DNA from: Schistosoma haematobium
Taxonomy: Eukaryota > Platyhelminthes > Trematoda > Strigeidida > Schistosomatidae
DNA: 64,000 nt
Assembly: GCF_000699445.3 (NCBI RefSeq)
Contig: NC_067195.1
Location: 59,433,591-59,497,590 of the forward strand
Reading direction: 5' to 3'
Of this stretch, positions 22,111-34,200 are shown in pieces. Numbering within the stretch: position 1 is the first letter of the stretch; every line of letters starts with the position of its first letter. The translations under genes and the position numbers were made by a program. The notes under the pieces were generated by a model. That model saw only the letters and a program-made list of their open reading frames with translations. It was not told the DNA's origin and ran no database searches.

Positions 22111-25109
22111 TAAGTCCATACAAATTAATATTTTTTGTCTTTTATCGCTAAATATACCTAGGTTATTACTTGGAGGCATCAGTGATACACTGCCACTAGA
22201 TACAAAAGTCCGTTGGGCGAAAGCTCCTTCTATTCCGTTCAGAAACATTTGAAACCATTTATGAACTTTCCCATAGAATGACAAACGAATGAAATTTATT
22301 AACTCGATACGTGATTGTGTAGTGTCAGTCATTATTTTAAGCCCATATACCTTATTCTAGTTTTTGGACGAACCATTCTATTCATTCTACTTGAGTCATA
22401 TTTTGACCTTGTTAATTATTCGCTTATCAATCTAGATTGTTTTTTATATGAACGTATATGTGTGTACACTTCATGTCCCATGATTCATCACATGTCTGTA
22501 GTTTATTTTGTCTGCATATAAATATTGAGTAACGCTTAATTAAAATGGAGTTGGCTTCCCAGCCATCCTCCCTGTGCGTCATTTTGCTTGGCTCTGTTTC
22601 ATTCACTTCATATACAAAATATATGTATTCACAAATCAATTCTCGTTATTCGACTTATTTAATTCCGTTATTGGCTAACGCGATTAAGTCGACGATTATA
22701 TACGAGAATAGGTGATAGCAAACATTCGTACGATCTAAATAGAAGTCAGATCAAACGGGCCACTAAAATTGACACTCTGTCTCTCAGCCCATTAAAAAGA
22801 CGTTAGAACGATCGAGAGACAATCACTGTTACGACCAACACAATGCATTTGGGTCGTTGTCCTTTCAAAAATTGGCGATGTGTTGGTTGAAGTATTGAAG
22901 CTGACCTAGCCAAATAACCTCGTGGGGCGCACCTTTTGAGTCTACTCGTGGCTGGGACTTTCAAGGGTCTCGCTACATACTCCGAGTGTTTATGTACAAC
23001 CAGAAATATATTTAAACCCTTCCTGTTTATAGTCGATATGTTCAAAATAACATAGTGATTTTAAGGTTTAGTCAAAAACTTGAAAGGATTAGTATTTTTT
23101 GAATTTTGGAGGCGGTACGAGTAATTCGAATTTGAGAAATTAGTTTTTTAAACTGGCTAAACCTTTTATTAAAACGAACTTCACCGTCGTGGGAGAACCA
23201 GTCAGTTGGCTTTTTTCATCCAACAGCAGCTGTATACCATTTGACCACTTTTTTTCTAATCTAAGGGTATATGGCGTAATGTTTCTCTGATTACCGGTAC
23301 AAGTAGTGAATTATAATTGCCCGTTAAGGTCATGAAAAGCAAGTACTTGAATGCTCACGACAATATTTTGTCATTTTACAGAGCATTAGGCTGATGTTAA
23401 CACATTTAGAGGTTGACTGGATGTATCTCAATACCTTCAAATATTTTGAAAATAGTAGTTATCTGAATACTTGTGCTCTCTTCTCGAGTTATGTAAAGTG
23501 GTTTCGTCTGATTTGCTACTAGGCGCATGAATAGTATTTCATAAAATGAGGTAAAAAATATTAGTCATGAAGAGTGTCTGTTAAGCTGTTACAAAAGCAA
23601 GGTGCGTTTTACTATACCATTAACATGATTAAACTTCTGAATATAGCCTTGAGTATTGCTCATGGTGTGGCCTCCTGATAAAACCACTTGATTTGGTTTG
23701 GCGGCGCTGCCAGTATTCGAGTCCTCACACAAATCGAACGACTTGTGTAGCGTATATACATGTTTATGTGTTTAGATAATAATAAATTATATTGAGGTAT
23801 AAATTCTAAACATTTGTTGACGTTTTCAGCCAATTGATATGACTGCATTTAATTAATATACTATATATGGAAGGGTTATACATGGCCCACTGGGTATTTG
23901 GTCATGTGGGATTTTATTTGAATTGTAAGGATTGTTTTTCTAATCTGGCGAGTGCACGTTTTAGGATCAAAGTCCTAATCGATTAACATCCTGCGAGCTG
24001 TTGGTTTGCTAAGTAGCTTTGTTGGTTTCTGAATGTCCAGTCCACTTTTTCATTTTCTCATTAAATTCAGTGTCAAATAAGTTTTCGTATTATTTTTGAA
24101 ATTTGTGTACTAAACTTAATCAAGCTCTTTAAAGATATTTTTGGTATTCTCAAACGCATATGCTGAGCAAAAACTAACGTAAACACTTATGGTCAAATTT
24201 ATTTTACTGCGCAATCAGTTTTTAGATGCGTCAACATACATTTATTACGTGGTGTATACCTCAGTAGAACACATTCTGCTGTCTTAGTGAGTACACCCAT
24301 TTGCCTCCTTTTCCAATATAGTTAATCAAGGCGAAACAAACAAGCCCACCAACTTGCATCTGCTTAAAATACTACATTTCAAGACAGTACAAAACAAAAA
24401 CATACGTACTAGATGTAAAATAAAAACTTAATGATCAGCAGTAAGCTGTCAAATGGTAAGGAACTATAATTAACCTTCGTCTGTCAGAAAAAAATTCAAG
24501 CTATAGCTTTTGAGGATTCATTACTAAAACACTAAGTTCGATCGGTATTTAGGCTGAATGCGAATCGACTACGGTAAGTACTCTTAAATGAAACTGCTTA
24601 CATTCTTTGTTGTTATCTAATTGTGCTAGACCCTACATTATTCCCAACAGTTTTTTTTACCTGCTTTGTAAGATTTTTCCTCTGACGAGTATTGTTGCAT
24701 ACTAGATTGTTCTATTTGGACTTCGTATATGGTTTGGACCGGTGGTTTTAAAAAAAAAACTGAACATCTAATTTATTGAAAATAGATTTGAAATTCTATT
24801 TATAAAAAGCTTAGCGATTGGAATCAAGTGGTTTCAGTATTCATCCCTCAATCTGGTTTGATTATCATGGAGATGTTAGTCACAACATCCAAACTTTGAT
24901 TTCACTCGTTTAGTTCTTTGCAAATGTAATTTAAGATTTAGCTTATTGTATTCTTTTTTGTTACTATCTAATAAAAAAGTTTTGATTTCCAAGGTATATT
25001 CTACGATATTTTGGTTTATTTTCCTTACAGACTTCTTTAATCTATTTCCGTTTTAAGAAATAGCAAAACTTCAGTTTTTTCCCATATACTCACATATTTG
25101 TTCAAAAAA
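22111..25109. other. 5' flank of the RMT2-like gene, nothing recognised
   Basis: No supported gene. A moderate-GC block at about 22800-23000 is probably old repeat. The region just before the start codon is T-rich, and no promoter motif could be defended. Confidence 0.4.
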
Positions 25110-25226
25110 ATGTACGAGGTCCAACCGCGGCAAGTAGATATTGCGCTTGTTATCGCATGCCACGACGGCAATTTTGAAGAAGTCAAGCGATTGGTAGAGG
25201 ATGAAGATGCAGATATATGTTACCAG
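25110..25226 (+). CDS. RMT2: RMT2-like gene, exon 1
   Basis: 39 codons, from ATG to the donor CAG|GTTTGT, phase 0. It encodes the first ankyrin-like helix pair. An upstream TTG in the same frame is not needed as a start. Confidence 0.85.
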
Positions 25227-28200
25227 GTTTGTTACAGTCCTTTTCCTATGAGTATCACCCTCATTAAATTTTGCTTACATCGATATCTTCGTTATTTTTC
25301 TTGTGGTAACGTCGCGTTTGGTCTGCGAACGTTTCTTTTTAAGTCTTACTCTTATTAGTGCATTTAAAACTGGCTAGTGATTGATAATCGTAGTTTAAAG
25401 CTAAGTAAAACTGGAAAAATATGTACTTTGGCTATTTATTAGCTGAATTTTATTATTCAAAACTAAGTGAAAAATCTAAGTTCATTTAACTTTGTGTTGA
25501 TAAGTGTTACAAGTTGAGATTGTTTCCATCAAAAAATAGGGGAAAATTATGTTGTAGACGATGATTCATACACTATATAAGTTAAGTGTACGATAACCAG
25601 TGTCAAAATATGTCTATGGATTCTGTCACGAACTATCAGTATGATGCCATGGAGTTCATTACACTTGGTTGCCCAAACCGTTATAAGTGGAGAAACTTTT
25701 ATACACACAAACGTAGTATTAAAAGCTGAATGTTTTTACCACTAAGTCACGACACAACATTTATTGATGTACTGTCGTAAATATTCCTGATCGATATTCA
25801 GCTGTATGGGCGATCGTAACGGTTTTAATTTTGGTCTTCTTTTAACTTGTTTTACACGAAAGTCGTTTAATTACTTTATTCGCCATAGGAAATGCTCAGT
25901 GCTTCCGAACTCCAAGTAATTTAAAATATCTAAGATTGTAATGTCACTAGTACGATTAAACACGAAGTACATGACTAGAAAATTGTCTTGTAACTGTAGG
26001 AAATAAACAGTGAGGTTTTAAAAATGTCTTAACGAACGCTCATAAAATATTGTGACCTTTGACTTCATTGTGGAGTTAAATTTAGTGAAGTTGTTGAGTC
26101 ACTTTTACTATATGATCAACCAAGGCTAACTAGTAAGGTTAGAAGTGGTGTTATGGAGTCATGTTATGGTTTCAAATAGTCTATATTTCCCAGGCATCAA
26201 TGTCAAGGTCGGACTTGACAGTTTCAAATAAATTGAGCTTTAGGTAGAAAGTTAGTGATAAACGTATTTTTGTTGTATTTCAATGAGTAGAACATTTGTA
26301 TCCTGACGTTTCGTGACTTGATGTAAGCCACATTTTCAGAGTAAATAAGAAACCGAAATAAATTAGCACAAGTTTGAATAGTCTATATTTTACAATTCTT
26401 ATGCCCAAAATCACTTTCAGCTATATGATGTTAAAAGACTATGGAGACGACGGGATCAGCGGAAAAGACATGACTGTTTCATAACGATTTGATGCTTTTA
26501 AAAAGCATTCAGGTACCAAGGTGTGATAATAATTACAACAAATCATGGTACTGAGATCGAACTAAAAACAAATATCCCTAAAGACTTTGTACTACACTTA
26601 TATCTTTACTAAAAGTTTCGGATTTTATAGAACACCATCAGAATACTAAAAATTTGTGTGTTCAGACCTGAGTACTTGAAAATATACACTTCGAAAATTA
26701 CAGGCAAGATTACTTAGAACTCGTTTCGACAAGGTACTTAATAATCCCAGTTAAATATACACATTTAGCATTAGGTGTATGCGCAATCTTGTATTACTGT
26801 AATATTTGCTTTTCCTTCGTTTTCTACACAGGATTTTAAAACTGGAATGAGCGTTTTAATGGTTGCGGCAGGAGCTGGACACACAGATATTGTAAACTAT
26901 TTATTATCAGAAGGTGCCCCCTGGAATGCAGTTGATCGAAGCTATTTGTGCGCCGGGGATTATGCCGCTAGAAATAAACAGCAAGATTGTATTGATATCC
27001 TGATGAATCATGCAGTTATGTCTGAGTTACTTTTGTGTATTGCAGTAAACAAGTCAGATGCAGGAGAGTCTTTGAAAAATGTTGATTCTATGGATCTCAC
27101 TACTACTGTGAACACACGTGCAAATAACTCTTCAGAAGCCCTTAACGCTTCTTACCTTTCTAGTCGACTGGAGTATTCTGATGACAGAAAATGTCTCATT
27201 GACACTAATACTCATCTAGCTGTAATGATGGATTGGGAAACTCCAATAATGGAGAAACATGCAGCGTGGATTTGTCATGCAGACGAAATAGATAGTACTA
27301 TCAGTTTACCTATTCGAGTTTTAAATATTGGATTTGGTTTGGGGATTGTTGACACGGCTATACAAAAGTATTCACCTGACTCACATTATATAATAGAAGC
27401 TCATCCGGAGGTAAGTTTTAATTCAAAAGGTATTCCTCTAGACATAAACATCAGTGAGCAACATCTTTACTGCTGTTCCTTATTCCTATCTTAACTTCTG
27501 TCCTTATTTCAGCTGCAAATCTCCTAGTTCATTTAATTATGACTAATTCAGTTGTACTTCGAAACTTTACTAAAGTACAACAAATAATCTCTCTTGAGTG
27601 AGATGTCTGGTAGATATCTACAGCATAATCTAAAAACGATAAGTTCAATATATTTCCAGACATAATTGCTGAAAACAGTTGAGTGAAATATATCCTTCGG
27701 ACGGTTTAATTATTCATTATTGTCAGAAGGGGTTTGTGGAGATTTTTTAGAAATTTTCACAGATTGAAATCATGAGTCCCATACTAGGACGAAACGGCCG
27801 TCCAGTGATTCCAGGTTTTCAATGGTGGTCTAGCTTCAACTGACTCATGATTTCAATCTGTGAAAATATTCATTATTGTGTAAGATAATATTAGATATTT
27901 TTCTCATATCTCAAGTCAACCATTAGAATACTTCGTTTCCAACTGAAATTGACAACTACTAATAAACATGTATTCTTAAACTGTTTCATAATAAGACATT
28001 CTCAATTTTTCGAACCTTTAACAGGTTAGCCTCTTAGATTTATAAATGCTTGAGTGACGTTGGCTAGATTCGTACCATACTTTCGGGGTTGTTTATAACT
28101 GTACAGGCATGGGATGAAACCCATAAACCTGAAGTTTTGAAGTAAGTTTAACGCCATTCATTAAGTCGGTGAAATCCAACACCTTGTATTCTCCAATTTC

Positions 28201-31200
28201 AGTAAATTCACAATATAGCGTGATCACTGTTTTCTTTCATGTAAGAGTATCTACTCAATTCCTACTCAGTTAATTTCATGTCATAACTTTCTATTAGAAT
28301 ATGAATCATTCTTGAAACTAATCACTGATGGGCTCTGGATTATCACTTAGCCTAATATTTTTTTCGAAAAGGGAAAAGCAAGAAACTTCGATACAACACG
28401 GCATGCAACAATGGAATCACACTTAACGGAGAAGCTTTGGAAGATGTAAAAACCTTTACATATCTGGGCAGCATCATTGATGAACACGATGAATCTGATA
28501 CAGATGTGAAGGCGCGGATTGGCAAAACAAGAACAGCATATATACAACTGAAGAAAATCTGGAACTCAAAACATTTTTCAACCAACATCAACGTCAGAAT
28601 TTTCAATACAAATGTCAAGACAGTTCTACTGTTTACTGGGGCTAAAACCTGGAGAACTACGAAAGCCATCATCCAGAAGATACAAGTGTTTATTAACAGT
28701 TGTCTACGCAAAATACTTCGGATCCCTTGACCAGACACTATCAGCAACAACCTACTGTGGGAGAGAACAAACCAGATCCCAGTGGACAAAGAAATCAGGA
28801 AGAAGCGCTAGAAGTGGATAGGACACACGTTGAAGAAAGCACCCGAATGTGTCACTAGGCAAGCCCTCACATGGAATCCTCAAGGCCAAACGAGGAGGGG
28901 AAGACCAAAGAACACATTATGCTGAGAATGGAGACAGACATGAGAAGAATTAAGAACTAGAAAGGAAAGCCCAGGACGAAATGGGTTGGAGAATGCTGTT
29001 CGGTCGCCTTTGCTCCATTGGGAGTAACAGGCGTAAGTAATATTTTTTGGATATTAGTTTATATAAACGATAGTCTTCATTGCCCGCTAACATCAGATAG
29101 AGTATCTTACAAAACCAGAAAGCTCTAAACAGTGTCGTTCCGCAAATGAACTAAAGTTCAAAATGTTAACCTTTAAGTTCTGATTTATTTACTGAATGTT
29201 ATCATGCTCTTTATGAGACTATTGGATTTCACGTCAAAGGAGCAACAATCCTTGTAGTCTATAAAGTTAGGTTCCTTTTGGCGCAAACATGATATTCATC
29301 TTTGTTATTCAGGTATATCACTTGGTATTTTGATAACATTTTATGTGCTTCTTTGATCATGAACTACTATATTCTTCAAGTTACTTGTGAGCTTAGGTAC
29401 AATTGCTTAAGATTTGAAGACAAAAATCGCTTGTAACTAAACGTAGATTCAACAATCATCGACTTCCAATCTGGTCTACGTCTGATAACATCTCAAGCTG
29501 CTGAGTTGCGCAATCTTTAGAACACCAACCAGATGTTTAGATAAACCGACGTCGTCATGACCACCTCATTTTCTACCCAGTGTCGACATCTAATACCCCG
29601 TTTGAAATCCCCTGCAATGATATTCGTAACGCATGATCAAGTCACTAAAGTCATTGAATGCCAACAGTCCTTCGGAAACAATGATGATCAAAAACAGACT
29701 TGCTGCTTATCCCCAACTCAGAGACCAGGTTTCATTAATAAAGAGCAAAACTGCTCTCAACGACGTGTTGCAAACCGGACCTTTTACAGCTAGATTGATA
29801 TTGTGACTGTCCCAAGGATGTACACAATTGTCAGGTCCCTATGACTTTCATTATATGTGAACAGATTTTACCCGTCATGCCACTCTCGGCACTCACATGA
29901 TCACCCAGATTCGTGAACTTTTCAACTACTTCGGACTGCTTACCGCAAAGAGTGAATGCTAGCAAATGCTCTCACCAACCTCGGTTAAATACTTTCCTTT
30001 AAAAGATGAAATGTTCATACCATTCTTACGGACGCAAATACCCAACTGATGAAGTACGATTTGCATAGATTGTGTATCATCACAAAGCAAGACAATTTTA
30101 TCCGTATACTCCAGATCGAAGAGTCTTTTTCCTGGTAGTAAACCTACATCACTACCATCGGGACTGCTTCCAGAATGTCATCGATGGTAGAGTTAAAAAA
30201 CAATACCGAGATTTGCCAACCCTGTCAAACCTCACTGCTGAATCAAAAGCGAGCATAAAGGTGGTCGACTGCCGTTACTGCCTGTAGTATTTGTATATTG
30301 GACCTTGAAGGTATTAATTAACTTCCCAGGCACACCCTTCTACTCCAGACAATCTCAGAGTACATTCCTGTCCAACGGATTAAACGCAGCCCTAATATCA
30401 AGAAACACAACGATTGTCGGCCTCCAATAAGTATAGCAATGCTCTAAAATTTGATGAAGAGTGAAAATATGGTCGATACATCCATGATGTGATCGAAAAT
30501 CAGCCTGTTCCTCCCGAGTCAGTCTCGTGAATTTCACACGGTCCAATTTCTCTCAAAGCATTTTGTAACCGAGTCTCTGTTGTCATCTTTAACTAAAAAT
30601 CTAGTATGAATATGCAGTGGTTCAAGCTACCAATTTTTCCAAATAATAGAATAATTTAAGTAAACGAAAAATAGTGTTTATAACAAATAGTCAACTTCCA
30701 TGGGGCAGACAGTACTATTGTCTGTCCCCTGATAAATTATCATCCCCCATAATTTTTGGGTTTACAGTAACTCATGAATTTTTATGGAATTTTGTCTAAC
30801 CATATTCAGTACCAACAGTTTTCCTATGACTTGATCACATTGCTAGTTGGGGTAAACAGCTAGTCAAACTACATTGAGTATTTTAATAACAATCGTTTAT
30901 GCTGGGCACTTTATTTACTAACTTATCTGTACCAAAACTAAACCTGTTCATAACGTAAAGAATGTCTCCCAAAAGTCTTTAAATTAATTACCGGTTACCA
31001 GCGCATGTTTGTGTGTAAAAAGTCGTTAGAAAGAGATGGTATTTCCAAATCCCCTACTCTTAAAATATACATAACTGGCCGTAATATTTTCCTTGTTTTA
31101 AGATGCATAAAACATCCTAACGATCGAGATATACCACTTCAAGTACATTAATGGGACATCATATACAGTATCAATACTTAGTGAAAACGTAGCACCTGCT

Positions 31201-34200
31201 TTTCCATGCTAAGTACCCTCATCAGAAAGATTGGATTTGTGTTTGGTCAATCAGCTACAACGTAGGACCAGGCACATATATGCATCGATCCAAGTTGTCA
31301 TGCATCACTAGCACAATAAGATGAACACCAAATTTATAGCAGTCACTTCAATGGTAGTAATATGTAAAAGAAAGGTTGCATATAAGGATATACTAAAGGG
31401 AGAAAGAATTAGTTCATAGAAAGGAAAATATCAGGCAATTTTAATCTCACAATTTAAGGGAAGACATAGAGTGCACACACCGACATCATTGTGATCGATC
31501 CTGAGCCATGTCATCAAGTCTCCAACCATTGGTTACGATAGTCACGCGGACCCCAACCAAGTAGACTGCATCTACCAACATGGCTCAGACCAGAAGTCAG
31601 TGACTTCAAGCACTGACGCCACGTTTTAGTTTGGCCACTCATAACATTCTTCCAACCATCTCCAACACCGGTTAGCATTGCACGTCGTGGTAATCGGTGT
31701 TCAGGCATACGTAACACGTGGCCCAACCATCTCAGTCGATGAAGATTCACAACCTCATCAACTGATTTACCATCATTCCCTAATACCCTGCACCTAACCT
31801 CACTATTACTTACCCGGTGATCCCAGCAGACGCTAGCAATATTTCTAAGGTATCTGTGGTCAAATATTAGTAGCTCACGAGTGTCTTCTACTCTTAATGG
31901 CCATGTTTCACTGCCGTAAATTAAAACAAAACGAACTGCCTCGCAGTATACTCGTCCCTCAATTGATAGACGGATATCTCGCCTTCGCCATAGGTGACGT
32001 AAGTCGGCAAAAGCTAAGCGAGCTTTTCGAATCCGTGCTGAGGTTTCGTCAGACACTAACCCATTAGGGCTGATCAGACTTCCAAGATAAGTGAAGTTGT
32101 CAACGCGTCCGACCACTTCATTCCCTATCCTTATTTCAGGTGTTGACGCAGACCAGTCCTGGAGCAGCAGCTTGCATTTAGAGGGAGAGAAACGCATCCC
32201 AAACATCCTGGCATTGTTGCTCAGTGCTACCAGAGCACTAAGATGAAAAATCATGAGCACCACTAAACATATTGGTTCTAATGCAAGTTTATTTCAAACT
32301 ATTTTACAACCGTGAGTATAAACAAATAAAAAAGTGCTATCGTTCATTATGAAACCTTCAATGTTAATAGGGTAATTTTATAATCCTGGTAACCAAAAGT
32401 GTTACGAGGTTTTTGTGTGCAGCTTTGTTTTACGAATTAACGGAAAACCAATATCACTGATTTATTTTCTTATCCCTTTATTCATTGTTATAAGAAGATT
32501 GACACTGTCTGTTTTAAATTCAAAACATTATTTTTGCTTGTTGATTGAGGCTTTCAGCCGTGCCTCAAATAATGAATAATTGGGATTACACGTGACTCTT
32601 AGAACGTTCATGGGGTGGTGACTGTTTGAAAACGGCGTTTCTTACTGCTCACTCAATATTGTTTCGGTGTAGAGCTTATGCTCGGTTAACTAAATTTTAT
32701 AAATGCCTCTACTAACGTAGCACTGATTGTAGGTGTTGAAGAAAATGAAGTCCGAAGAATGGTTTGCTAAGCCAGGCGTCAAGATAATTCCAAGTAAATG
32801 GCAAGATGCGGTCGTCTTACTAGCCAAAGAAATTGATGACGGGGCAATTCCAAGGTTTAGTGGAATATTTTTTGACACATATGCAGAGGACGATAATGAT
32901 TTGAGAGAATTTCATACGTGGTTACCCAAACTTCTTTCTATACCTAATCAAAAAAGTGTGGGAGATCCATCTTTCTCAGGAAGGTACTCTTATTATAACG
33001 GTTTGTGTCCTGACAATGTATTTTTTCACGGAGTCGCATGCGAAACAATGAGGTTGCATTTAAAAAGGTAATTTGCATTCTCGATTTTTAATTGGATAGC
33101 ATGAATTCAGTTTATTAATTTCTAGACATACTCCTTTTTAAAGAGAGCAAGGACAAAGATTGGTGCAGAATAATATGAATTCATTGTATTTCGTTAGGTT
33201 CTCATCAGCTGCTTACAACCTAAAATATTTAAAATTCAACATTATTACAGATATTGACATAGTTATACATCAGAGGGTGATGAAGGATGAATATATGTAA
33301 CATGATGTAGCAAAGATTTCGTTAGAGTTAATGAGGTCATAAAATTTTGTCTCGAATAAATAGAGTTTGAGAGGGAAAGTTCCGGAACATTGAAATAGTG
33401 ATTACAACTCATGAAAATAGATTAATGGTAATAAAGAAAATATGAATTGAAATCAGTCAGTTATATATGATGTAATTTAAACTTCAGAAAGAGTTGGAAT
33501 AATAACGCAATAAATAAATAAGTATACATAGGTCCGGTTTTAGACGTTTGATTGCTAATGCTTCAGAAGGTTGTAGCTTGATTGCTTATTAATTACGTTG
33601 AAGGACTTCCGTGTATCGACTTCGTTTCCTGTGTCAAGGAAATGCTTTGCGATGGCACTGTTGAATGCTTTCAATCCATTTGATGCTAAACTTTTCGGAA
33701 TATGTTCTTTGAATCTGAAGTTTAAATTACATCATATATAACTGACTGATTTCAATTCATATTTTCTTTATTACCATTAATCTATTTTCATGAGTTGTAA
33801 TCACTATTTCAATGTTCCGGAACTTTCCCTCTCAAACTCTATTTATTCGAGACAAAATTTTATGACCTCATTAACTCTAACGAAATCTTTGCTACATCAT
33901 GTTACATATATTCATCCTTCATCACCCTCTGATGTATAACTATGTCAATATCTGTAATAATGTTGAATTTTAAATATTTTAGGTTGTAAGCAGCTGATGA
34001 GAACCTAACGAAATACAATGAATTCATATTATTCTGCACCAATCTTTGTTCTTGCTCTCTTTAAGATAATAAAGGGAACTATGTGTATGAAAAATACTCC
34101 TTTTTAATTGGCAAATCCCCTATGGCAGTAAACAAAGGAAAAATTGGTCGAGCTCTTTTAAAACCCTTTGTATAAAGACTCAGTGAATGGTTTTAAGGTT

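Noticed and set aside
28970..28990. GGACGAAA as a further hammerhead core
   Set aside because: It is a variant of the RTE 3' UTR segment (CCCAGGACAGAGTGGG elsewhere) with no CUGANGA or stems nearby.
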